Source: Roridomyces roridus (Eukaryota; Basidiomycota; Agaricomycetes; Agaricales; Mycenaceae). Taken from it: a stretch of DNA of 64,000 bases. Position 1 is the first letter of the stretch; each line of letters starts with the position of its first letter. Positions 53,828 to 64,000 of the stretch are shown here, piece after piece. The notes beneath the pieces are model-generated. The model was not told where the DNA came from, did no database searches, and worked only from the letters and a program-made list of their open reading frames with translations. The stretch is from contig JARKIF010000050.1 in assembly GCA_029378245.1 (NCBI GenBank), positions 265,894 through 329,893 of the forward strand, in the 5' to 3' direction. The position numbers and the translations under genes are program-made.

Positions 53828-56800
53828 ATGGTCCGCACGGTCACCACCTCTGACGAGGACGCCAGTCCCAGACCTCGCAAAACCAACACCAAGATCAAGG
53901 CCGAAAAGGGCAAAGCCAAGGCTCGCGAACCTGAAGATGGGGGATCACCCAAGGGCGCCAAACGCTCGCGCGTCAACGAGGAAGGCGACTCTATCTCGCG
54001 TGACGAAGAGGAAGCAGAAGGCCAAGACGAGGAGCAGGGCGAACAAGCAGAGCCCGTCACACGAATCAAGACTCTACCCCGGGGCAAGGATGGGTACGCG
54101 TCGCGTCTGTCTTATCTCATGACTCGTCTTTGACAATTTGGCAGATACATCCCGGGCTCGATCGTACGAATCCATTTGCGCGACTTTGTCACCTACGACG
54201 AGGTCGAGTTCCGCCCTGGGCCGTATCTCAATATGATCATTGGCCCGAACGGGACGGGCAAATCCTCCATCGCCTGTGCCATCTGTCTGGGCCTCAACTT
54301 CCCTCCTGCTACCCTCGGACGTGCCACGGAGATTTCAGCATTCGTCAAGAACACGGCGAAGACTGCGCACATTGAGATCGAGCTCAAGGGTGCCGAGGGC
54401 GAGAAGAACCTTGTTATTAGGCGCAACTTGACCGCGGGCAGCCGTACCTCGACCTTTACCCTCAATGGCCAGCAGGCGAGCGGAAAGGAGGTCAGCGCGC
54501 GCGTCGCCAAGCTCAATGTGCAAGTCGGCAATCTGTGCAGCTTCTTGCCCCAAGATAAGGTAATGCTTCTCTTGTTTCTGGAGATTGTTCTGACATTCAA
54601 TGCATAGGTTAGCGCGTTCGCGGCGATGACGCCGATAGAGTTGTTGCGCGAGACGCAGCGTGCCGCGGGTGACGAGCGGCTCGAGTCGTGGCACCAGACG
54701 CTCATCACCGACGGCAAGGAGCTCAGAGTCCTCAAATTGAAGATCGACACCGACGAGGCGACTGTTCGCCAACTCCGGGAGCGGAACGAGAACATTGAGC
54801 GCGACGTCCAGCGGTACCATGACCGCAAGAGGATCGAGCATGAGGTATGCCACTTCTGTCCTCTGCATTCTTACTCTTACCGTCTTCAGATTGCGTTCCT
54901 CAACGTGCTCATCCCGCTCCAAGCGTACCGCGAGATTCGCACCGAGTATCAAGACGCCAAGGCCCTTCAGCGAGTCCATCATAACAGAGTCACCAGGCTG
55001 CAGCAGAAGAACAAGCCGGCGCATGCTTTCCTGCAGTATGTCCCTTCTTGACTGTCTTTCGTCGTTTTCCTCATTTCGTCCCAGGAAGCTCGAGCGTCAG
55101 TTTGGTGATCTGCACAACGAGCGCGAGACGGCCAAGAAGGCGCTCCGCGCGGCTATCAAGCAGGTCGAGACCAAGACCGCTTCGAGCGACAAGCTGGTGA
55201 GTTCTCTGCCTTCCGTGTATCCCAGCGACTTGATCTCTCTCAGGAAAACGACGCAGAAGAGGTCCAGTCCAAGCTCGCGAATCTCAAGAAGGTGGAGAAG
55301 GCACGTCAAGCTGCGATCAAGAATCACGAGGCGGATATTGTGAAGTTCACGGAACAGATAGAGAAGGCCTCGGAGGTGGGATGCGTCCGTCTGATATCGT
55401 ACTGCGTGACTTACACTTTGGACAGGTCAAGATGGAGAAGGAGGCTGATGTTCAGGCGGAGAGGAACAAGTTGATTGCGGAATACAATGCGGGGTCCAAT
55501 GATGGCGATATGCGGAGGTGCGAGCAAAGCATGAACGATGTCAAGCACCGCAAAAGCCAGAATCAGAGGAGAGAAGAGGCGGCGCAGCGGGAGTACGTTT
55601 GTGTTTTTCTTTATTACGATTTACGCTCACGTCCCGCAGGCTGAAATCCCTTGACGATGCCGGCGCGGTGAAGCTCCAGAACCTCATCCGGTGGGATCGG
55701 GATGTCGGCGAGGCGGTGCGTTGGCTCCGGAACAACAAGGCCAAGTTCAAGATGGAGGTGTTTGAGCCGCCGGTGCTGTCCGTGACTGTGCCGAACAAGG
55801 CCTTTGCCACTCTTGTTGAGAATTGTTTTGGCGGGAATCAAATGAAGGTGCGTTGTTGCTCACTCTTGTTGGGTTCGTGACTGAATCGTTCGGTAGATGT
55901 TCGTTTGCCAGTGCCAGGAGGACTACAACACGCTGAATCATCATATCAACGATAATCCTGGGTTGGGGCGCAAGGCGCACATTCCGACGTGGTGTCGCCC
56001 GGGTAGTGAAGCCGACTTGGCGCCGCCGCCTATGAATCGTGAGGAGCTCAAGGCCCGCGGGTTTGACGGATACGCGCTCGACTTTGTCGAGTGCCCCGAC
56101 GGACTCAAGTGGTACCTCCAAAAGGATCTCAATATGCATCGGACGGTGCGTCTTCTTCATCTTGTCTGTTTGTTTTGCAAATCTGATGTTTTTTGTCAAA
56201 GGCGATCTCCCTCAAAGGGATCAAGGACGTGCAAGGGGCCATCGAGGCTGTATCGCGCGGTTCGACGGGTGCCAACTTTATGGAGTATCAGACGATCCAT
56301 CAGGTTCAGCGGTCCAAGTATGGGCGCAAGGAGGTTATGAGTACGACGAATCGGGTGAGGCCTGGCCGGAATTTCTCGGGAAATACGCAAGGTTTGTCGT
56401 TCTTTCCCTTGGGTGACGCGTTGCTGACGTGATTTCACAAAGTGAATACGCAGGATAAGCAGCGGATTGACGGGGAGGTGGCAATGTGCAAGCAGGAGAT
56501 GCGGGAGCTTGTGGAGACGGACAGAGAACTTGGGGAGGAGTATTCGCGGCTTAAAGAGATCAAGAAGCAACACGAGACTGCCAAGGTGCGCGATTTGATT
56601 ATTATTTTTCCTTGTGGAATATGACTGACGCAGGTTGTGTGCGCAGGAAGCGTTCACCGAACGTCTGAAAAAGATTCAAAACTTTGTTTCCCAGAAGAGG
56701 AGTATCGAGAGGAGATTGGGTATGTTTTTTTGTCGTTATTTTTTTGCGTGCCTGAAGCTTATTCTTTTTCAGAGTCGGCGAAGCAGAAATTGGAGGAGGC

Positions 56801-58272
56801 GAAGAGCAAGGGTGATACTGTGCAGCAGGCGGCCCATTACCGCGCCAAGATCTTGGATTTTGCCAAGAAACGAGTCATATACGTTACCGAGGCTGTCGTG
56901 AGTGCTCCTTGGATTCTACGGAATGAATGTCCCTGATGAGGTGGTGCAGGAACTTGCGCGGCAGGTTATTGACGAGCAGGTGAAGGTGACCAATTTGGGG
57001 CTGCAGTATTTGCAGATTGGGGCCAAGAAGGCGGCGCTCAAGGAGCTGGTCGATCAGAGAGATCAGAAGCATTTGGCTGCGGTGGCAGAATATAACAAGG
57101 GTACGTCTGAATGTGCTTTCGCTCTTGACGTACTGACCGACAACTCGGACAGCCAACGAGAAGTTTGCGAAGCTCAAGGAAAGGTCGAAGGAGATAATGG
57201 CTGAGAGTAAGGAGGTGCTAGCAAACTTGCCGGCAGAGATGAGCGAGGAGTATCAGCGGATGGAGGCTGCGAGAGGGGAGCACGAGACGGCTGTCAAAGA
57301 GGCAGTTAAGGCGGGACGTGAGCCACCTCAGCCGGGCGACGATGTGGACATGCGCACGACGGTGCAGCTGCAAGCGGAGCTGGAGAAGCAGCAGGCGGAT
57401 TTGGAGATGAATATGAATACGAATCCGGGGGTTGTGGAGCAGTATGAGAAGCGGACGCGGGATGTGAGTGGTTTTTTTGCTTCCCATTTCTCTTGCGTTG
57501 CTGACTCGCTGGTAGATTGAGCAGCATGAAAAGTCGATCGAGGGCATGCAGAACAGCGCCAACAAGATTGAGCGCAAGATCAAGATTGCTCGGGTGCGTC
57601 AATTGCTTACAGCCCCTTCTCGTCATCTCACACTGCTTTAGGACAACTGGGAGCCCGCGCTGCAGGCACTCGTCAAGAGTATCGGCGAGAAGTTCTCCCA
57701 AGCATTCGATCGTGCGTCGCGCTCCTCCATCGACGGTCCAAGAGACTGACTGACATGTGCCTAGGTATCGGCTGCGCGGGTGAGATTCGGATCAGGCCAG
57801 AGGAGGCTTATGAGAATTGGGCCATCGACATTCTCGTCAAGTTCCGCGACACCGAGAAGCTGCAGCTGCTTACCGGTCAACGGCAGTCCGGTGGTGTATG
57901 TCACCTCTTGGCCTTTTTCTTGTTCGCGTGCTCAATTCTCTCTAGGAACGGTCCTTGACGACGATCCTCTACCTGATGAGTCTGACGGAGGAGGCCCGTG
58001 CGCCCTTCTCGCTCGTGGACGAAATCAATCAGGGCATGGACCAACGCGCGGAGCGGATGGTGCATAATTCGATGGTGAACGTGACTTGCAAGGACGACAG
58101 CGCGCAATACTTCCTCATCACGCCCAAACTGCTCCCGGACCTCACCTATCACCGTCGCATGAAAGTCTTGTGCATCAACAACGGCGAGTGGCTCCCTGAC
58201 GAGGGCGGGCTGGGGAACATGATGAATATGATTGATGCCTATGTCGCCAAGAATCCGAGACGGCAGCAGTGA
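53828..58272 (+). CDS. SMC5: SMC5, structural maintenance of chromosomes protein 5
   Basis: ATPase of the SMC5/6 DNA-repair complex, acting in the nucleus on recombination intermediates. The ATG at 53828 (MVRTVTTSDEDASP) precedes an acidic, basic-patch N-terminus. The head begins SIVRIHLRDFVTYDEVEF with Walker A GPNGTGKSS and the Q-loop region LCSFLPQDK. Long coiled coils flank a hinge region (about 55640-56400: LKSLDDAGAVKLQNLI ... NFMEYQTIHQV). The C-terminal head has GEIRIRPEEAYENWAIDILVKF, signature RQSGGERSLTTILYLMSL and Walker B APFSLVDEINQGMD. About 17 introns of usual size; every exon joins in frame. No premature stops were seen. Confidence 0.92.
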
Positions 58273-58557
58273 TGATTTGCGACTTTTTATTTCTTGACTT
58301 AGTGCACAGTACTACTTTCTAACCGTACATAAACCGCGGCTGCTGGAGAAGCAAGCAGCTTTATTCCTATCATATATGTTGTGTGTAGTACCTAAAGATA
58401 CCACGCCCAGGAAATTCATGCCTTTGGATAACTTTTTTCGGGTCAAGTACATCATAGGCGAAAGTAGGAAATCGGGGAGGCATTGAAAGGAAACCCTGCT
58501 AAGTATTTGAATGCAAGACCAGGCATTGTCGAACTGCCCAAAAACATACCGGAGGAT

Positions 58558-60848
58558 CTATTCATCTGCGCGTTTGGAAGCTTTGCGAGGGCGTTCCGAG
58601 TGAAATGGACTCGATTCTTCCTCGAACTCACGTTTCTGCGACGGCTTGTGGGGGATGGGCCGAAGCCAAAGATGCGTGGACATCGACGCATAGTAGGGGT
58701 TTGAATCGTCCACTGGGTGATAACCGGTAGGGAGGGTGCAGCTCTGAGACTCGGGTGTGAATGCAAGGTTTGAAACACCGTCGCCGCATGAGATGGGAGA
58801 GGGGTCGGTGAAGTCGGTTAGATTCGAGTCCCAGTCGAGGCCTGCATTGAAAGTGACGTCCGGAGGCAGCTGGAGCATGGGCGGCAGCAACATCGAAACT
58901 TCGGTGGCCAGAGAAGACTCCTCGGCTTCAGCATTGGCCTTGGGGAGCGGCTCCGATGTGAACGAAGATCCTAAGGATGGATTTAGATCATGCACGCCAA
59001 ATTCAACGCTGGAGAACGTACCCAGGGTCTTCGTGTTCGCTGTACAATTGAAATTCGCGGTGGATGTGGTTGCCGTTCGGGAGTCCCCGGCGGAACGACG
59101 TGCAGTGGACTTTGTCTTGATGTTTTGGCGAGTTTCCGACTTGGGCGCCTTGAGTCGGAGGACCGTTTGTTGGACTACCCGTTCGTCAAGTTGGGGCACA
59201 CTGTAAAATTATATTGGACGCTGAATGATTCAAATGTGGAACGGTGTCTATAGTGCTCACCGTTCAATGGCTTCGACGAGCATTAATTGCTCGTCATTCT
59301 GCTGCCTTGATTCTTCCGGTGAAAGGAGCACAATCTAGTCCTTCCAGTTCTCGATGAGGAACTTCACCACTCGTTTATCGAGATCATGAGTCGCTGTGAG
59401 TTCTGCAGAATGACGGAATAATGCGGGTCGGAAGATTGCAGCAAGTTCTGTTCAATATACAGTGAGTCACGGTGAATGTGGAACAACAGTGCAAAAAGAG
59501 TGAACCAACCGCTCGCTGAGTCACGAGCAAAGCCAGAGAGCAAATCGAGGACGTAAATGAGCAGATGTGAATTTTCACGAGGCATAGCTCGAATCAACGC
59601 CTTGTATGCTGCAATAATTTCGTCTCGATTGTTGAGAGTGCCGTCTTTATATGTAGTTGTAAGGAAGATGAGTTACACAGGAGAAAACGGGCTCACCCAT
59701 CATGTTCCGCATCTGTTCATGGATCAGTATCGTGTTGAATGACGAAAGAGCGACTCACAGGAAGATACATGTTGGAAGGAATAACTGTGTGTCAGCCGAG
59801 TCCGAAAAAAAGAAGTATCTGAATCTCACAGGCAACTCGATGAGAAACAGAAGAAAGAGACTGGCTATATCGTGTGCCGTATACGACGTGTTTTCCCAGT
59901 CCAACGATTTGCCATACTGCAGAGTGTTGTGAATGGTAATTTTGAGAAGAAAAGGATTCAACACACTTGCGGAGGTCGATCAAAGTAGTATTCAAGTTTC
60001 AAGAGCAGTGTAGTCGTGTACCCCAAGTCGTCGGCATGGAAGGTGGAGGGATCTCCCGGCGTGCCTGAAATTTTTATTGGAGACGGTGATTCTTGCTCGG
60101 AGTGAAAACTTACCCTGCTTCTTGAGGTATAGGCCACTACATCGAAATGAACTGAAATGCGCACGATGACTGGAGCGGACGCACCATTTGGCCACGACGA
60201 CCGGGACGAAACCCCATTCATGCAACGCTCTCTGCGCATGAGTTTCAAAGCTACATTTTGGCCTTGATAGCGGGCGCAGTAGACGTCTGCGAATCCACCA
60301 CCGAAGCTCGCGTATGTCTCCCGATCGACCATCTTCGTGATGAAGAGTGAGGAAGGGAGATTGTCGCACGCTTCGGAAAGCTTTCGGACAATGCATTATG
60401 CGACGACCCGTTCGAGCGTGCTCTTGGTCAATTAGAGCTCCACTATCCAAAGCCTGGAGGAGGTGATCAGAGGGAGTGAGGTACTTACTTGAGAGTCATA
60501 TGCACGTCTTGAACAACATCGAGGAATCTCTGGGCCGAATCCCCTTCTAAAGCACACGACCTCCTGCAGAGATGTGGAGATGAAAATCGACACAATGCGG
60601 GCCACTATAATCTCTTCGTCTGCACGGAGACAGCCTCTCAAATGAGGATCGGCGGCCAACCCGAGTTGAGAGGAAAACTGGTAAGTTAGAGCAGTATGCA
60701 CCCAGGATGGTGTATCTGTACTTACGTCCAACAACGTCCTCTTGTTCTCCAGGCTGTGAGTGAGTGCTTGGACTATGTTGTCTGAGGCCATCGAAACTGA
60801 ATATCGTTCCAAAAGAAGTTGGATATCAGTGACATCCTTGCGGTCCAT
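58558..60848 (-). pseudogene. Chimera of kinase 5' sequence and a degenerate RhoGAP gene
   Basis: Starts MDRKDVTDIQLLLERYSVSM (60848), colinear with the kinase gene at 15.6-17.7 kb including the position of its first intron, up to the glycine loop (SFGGGFADVY) and NVALKLM. There the sequence turns into a RhoGAP domain: EWGFVPVVVAKC, GLYLKKQG, YGKSLDWENTSYTAHDIASLFLL, ELAAIFRPALFRHS, KRVVKFLIENWKD. A 7-bp insertion (ATGCATT, about 60392-60398) shifts the kinase frame so that it leads directly into the RhoGAP frame. The arginine-finger position reads STFHADD instead of the GIFRxSG type. A TAG at 59335-59337 follows ENWKD, before a Ser/Thr-rich continuation ending KRADE at 58558. Probably non-functional. 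Confidence 0.65.
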
Positions 60849-62142
60849 GGTGGATCTGTAAGTAAGAAACAGCAATTGTGAGATTTGTCCAGTCGAGATT
60901 ATTCATGAACGCACCTTCTAGACGCATCCTGAAGGACGGCTATCATGCTCTTCGTGTAAAACTATCACGATCGGCCCAGATGCAACTAGAGGAATTGCAT
61001 ACCTGGTACAGGAGAATCTTTGTAGGGGCAGCCGTCCGACTGGGAGCTGCTGGTGGCCGAGGAACGGCACAAGGTGAAGTCTGTTGCCGAATCATAAAGC
61101 TAAGCCTCAGAAGCACCTCGACCTGGACCTGGGTGGATATAACGTCCAGCGCCCGCAGACCGCGGTGGTGGGAACTGAGAATAGGTCACCGGTGAAAACG
61201 GGCCGGAAAACTAGCTGCTGCGTTAACGTGAAGATATTTTCGGTTCCGGTTGGGGATTGACTGCAACAGTGGCTGGGAAAGGATCAAGAGGCGTCGTAAT
61301 CCGTTAGCTTCCAGGAAATATGCGCCAGTCAGACTGAGCCGTTCTCTTGCTCGTTTGCGCCGAACATTTGCTTCCCGTACCTTCAAAATAAATCTGCTGG
61401 AATCGTCGTGCAAAACTCTTGCCTGATTGAAGAGATTCACGTCTGGAAGTCGCGGGTATCGAAGGGAGATGCTGACCCAGGGACGCTGTGCGATGATACA
61501 AAGAGTTGCGACTTGGCTGCGACAGAGCAGTTTTGACAGCTGAGCAAACAAGACAAACAATACTCGTCCACAGTCCGAATTTGGAAGGTGATCCAAACGT
61601 GGACAGATATTACATGCCACACGGCGTCATTCATTTCAACCGGAGCTTCCTGAGTCTTGCCGGACTGCTCTTTTTCATCCCGAAAGATCCCAAGGGCTCT
61701 GAAATCGCAAATTGAACAAAGGTCTTGGACAGCCTCGACGCTCCGCAAGCTCTGTGGACGGTATTGAACGCAAATGACTTGGGAACGGGTGTCGGCGCCG
61801 CCTGCCACTGGTGCTCATATCCCGATTCCCGAGTTAGTTCGTAGCTATGGAGAGGATGGGCATCCGTAGCATACGTGTAGACGTCACATGTGTGTAGTTA
61901 CGGGCCCCTGCTGTTCCGATGCGGGACCGCGCAGGTTAATCCTTCCTTCCTTCCTTCCGTCCTTCCGTCTTCCGTCCGTCCTTCCTTCCTTCCGATTCCC
62001 GATTGATCGGGAATCGGGATATCTCTCAGCCAGATTACAAATACAGTCCACGCATCGGGATATCTGCAAGTTGAAAGACATCGAACCGGAGTATTTAAAT
62101 ATTGGCCAGCGCAGTCGATGTACACAACATACCTCTCTCGAA
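60849..62142. other. Intergenic with a CT-rich microsatellite
   Basis: No supportable gene. Contains the microsatellite at about 61937-61993 and an adjacent inverted repeat. Confidence 0.4.
61937..62022. repeat. CCTT/CCGT microsatellite plus hairpin
   Basis: Tandem CCTT and CCGT tetranucleotides, followed by GATTCCCGATTGATCGGGAATC (61997-62018), an inverted repeat able to form a hairpin. It lies about 125 bp upstream of the NmrA-like gene start. Confidence 0.75.
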
Positions 62143-63286
62143 ATGACGATTACCGACGCAACATCTGCTCCACTCGTGGCCGTGGTGGGCGCTACAGGTA
62201 TACAGGGCGGTAGCGTCGTCAAAGCACTCGAAGAATCCGACAAGGCGTATCGCATCCGCGCGTTTACCAGGGATGGTTCGAAACCCACCGCCCAGGCGCT
62301 TGCGAGCCGCGGCGTCGAGGTCGTGAACGTCTCGTTGGTGCTCGAAAACAAGGACAAGGTGTTTGAAGCGTTCCAAGGCGCGAAGATGGCTTTCGTACGT
62401 AGCGAAATATTTGCCAAGTTGGTGCTTACTAACTTGACTCTCCAGCTCGTTACCAATTTTTGGGAGCACGCAGATCCGGGCAGAGTGAGTGGTTCCTTGG
62501 TTGTATCTGGATTATACTCAGTACCAACAGGAAACCGCAGAAGCAAAGCAGCTCATCGACGCCGCCATCGCAGGCGGCGCCGAGCGCATCGTCTGGTCCG
62601 GCCTGCCCTCCTACGATAAGCTTAGTGGCGGAAAATACCCTCACGTGTACCACTTTGACAGCAAAGCTGCCGCGTCCGATTACGCGCGCCAGATAGGCGC
62701 GTCGGTCGTCGACATCCAGGCGGCTGGTTATGGGCTCAACAACCCAATGCTGCGCCCCGCAAAGCTCGCGGACGGGTCGCTTGCGCTGCAGTGGTGCGTA
62801 GCCCCGACGGCGTTGTTCCCCGTCATCGACGCGGCCAACGACTACGGGTTGTATGTGCGCCAGGTGTTCGAGCTCCCGGTCTTCCCCAGCGGATCCGAGG
62901 TCCGCACCGCAGGAGAGCTCATTACCGTCGAGGATCTTGCACGCCAGATTGGCGAAAGTGCGTCGGGTGTCCGTGCTTGGATTCAGGACTAAAACCTTTA
63001 CAGTCACTGGAAAGCAAGTCGCCTTCAAGCAGATAACCGGCGAAGAGTTCGGTGGGAGGATTCAAGCTCTCGGTGTGCCGTCCCACCTCGCAGAGGACCT
63101 GAAGGAATGCTTCCTCAGCGTCGCCGAATATGGATGTAAGTCGCTCCGATTTCAGGCTCCGATTATACACTGACGGCAATAAGATTACGGTGCCAAGGAG
63201 ATTTCGAGTCACGAAGGTCTTGCTAGAAAGCCAAGGACGTGAAGGAGATTGTCGAGACTTCGGATTGGAGCTGGATGGATGAGTAG
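62143..63286 (+). CDS. NmrA-like NAD(P)-binding protein
   Basis: Predicted Rossmann-fold redox sensor or oxidoreductase of the NmrA/atypical SDR family. The ATG at 62143 (MTITDATSAPLVAVVGATG) gives the dinucleotide motif GATGIQGGSVVKAL, then IRAFTRDGSKPTAQAL, VSLVLENKDKVFEAFQGAKMAF. After two introns come AEAKQLIDAAIAGGAERIVWSGLPSYD, HFDSKAAASDYARQ, ITVEDLARQIGE and VTGKQVAFKQITGEEFG. The last exon (YGAKEISSHEGLA...) needs a frame change to reach EIVETSDWSWMDE and the stop at 63284-63286; otherwise it stops at about 63236. So the 3' end may be frameshifted or mis-modelled. Confidence 0.75.
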
Positions 63287-64000
63287 ATGGCGACTAATCG
63301 GTCCAGTGTCCGAGGTGATACATAGAAATTCCACAATAACGAATGCGCTCTGTTTTTTCTCTGAAAATGAACAGTCTGAAATCGCACATTGATCAAAGCG
63401 AGGCCAGAAGAAGTCTCTCACCATCCTCATCCTCGATGCATTCTAGGCTCCGATAACTCGAGTTGGTTGCTGGGCTTGAGGCTTGAGGCTTGAGCTGAAT
63501 GTCAGAGATGACGGCCGCGTGTAAGCCGTGCCACAGTCGACAGCTGTGCTTGTTTCGAATTTTTGAAGGAGGCATACTGATTTTGGGGGCGGTATGTAGC
63601 ACTCGGAGGCATTCCGGCGGTCAAGATAAAGACGGAGAAAGAGAAAACCGAATCAATCAGCTCCCGGGGTTGTGATCCGCTACACCGCCACACAGTGGCA
63701 CACATTCCCGGCGCGATCATGTGACGACTTCTGATCTTCAGCGATCATTCGCGCCATATGCACCGGTCGCCGTCTTCTACTTTCTATGTCATGAATCTTC
63801 TTTCAAGTACCTACCATCGACAAAATCCAACATTGAATTTGTAGTGATAATAACACCACGGAGAATGAGTACTCAGTACAGGGTCAGCGTCTGTAAGTAC
63901 ATCAGAGCTGAGAGACTAGACCCTTCTCGGAACAGCTCAACTACTTGCGCTTAGAAGGACGACTTCTTGTACCTGTGTGGACTTGAATAAGTATTGACTA
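63287..64000. other. Intergenic, no gene seen
   Basis: No supportable gene, RNA or repeat up to the window end. Confidence 0.4.

Noticed and set aside
61186..61808. Overlapping minus-strand frames between the chimera and the NmrA gene
   Set aside because: No recognisable family and no consistent splice joining.
1..64000. CRISPR array, bacterial operon or prophage
   Set aside because: No regularly spaced identical repeats or bacterial gene structure; introns and TEs are clearly fungal.

Overview
The window looks like nuclear DNA of an agaricomycete (mushroom-forming) basidiomycete. Coding regions are GC-rich and broken by many 45-55 bp GT-AG introns. The families (DUF6534 membrane proteins, DUF1996 and GH79 secreted proteins, Ser/Gly-rich GPI-tailed proteins, an HGD-type kinase family) are typical of that group. 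The species cannot be named from the sequence. All gene models were assembled by eye from frames and splice signals.

0-24 kb is mostly secreted or cell-surface genes. A GH43 exo-beta-1,3-galactanase-like enzyme (-) and a DUF1996 protein (+) are divergent, followed by a GH79 beta-glucuronidase-like enzyme with a GPI-like tail. GH43 and GH79 together suggest attack on type II arabinogalactan. Then come a bHLH transcription factor, a Cys-containing GPI-type small protein, a cupredoxin GPI-type protein, an HGD-type kinase with a TIR element in its activation loop, an A1 aspartic protease with an apparent 1-nt frameshift, a conserved-looking hypothetical protein with a mitochondrial-like N-terminus, and an RlpA-like/DPBB secreted protein.

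25-46 kb is transposon-rich. A DUF6534 gene is cut in two by a 12.6 kb Ty3/Gypsy chromovirus (26384-39029, minus strand, TSD AAACC). That element carries a spliced Zn2Cys6 protein gene on its antisense strand. It has itself been hit by a TTA-flanked MITE, by a TA-flanked TIR element that holds a second long-TIR element with a 9-bp TSD, and by a solo LTR inside its own LTR. Next to it is an apparently intact chromovirus (39850-45986, plus strand, TSD CATGT) with LTRs I read as identical. Both chromoviruses show the same self-priming layout: a TATA box, a predicted transcript 5' end about 31-33 nt downstream, and a 10-nt complement of that 5' end two bases inside the LTR.

46-64 kb returns to genes: a decayed hydrolase copy followed by its intact GDSAG alpha/beta-hydrolase relative, an IQ+BAG domain co-chaperone, a small acidic hypothetical protein, an SRPBCC (START-like) protein, a complete multi-intron SMC5, a degenerate chimera of kinase 5' sequence with a RhoGAP domain, and an NmrA-like NAD(P)-binding protein.
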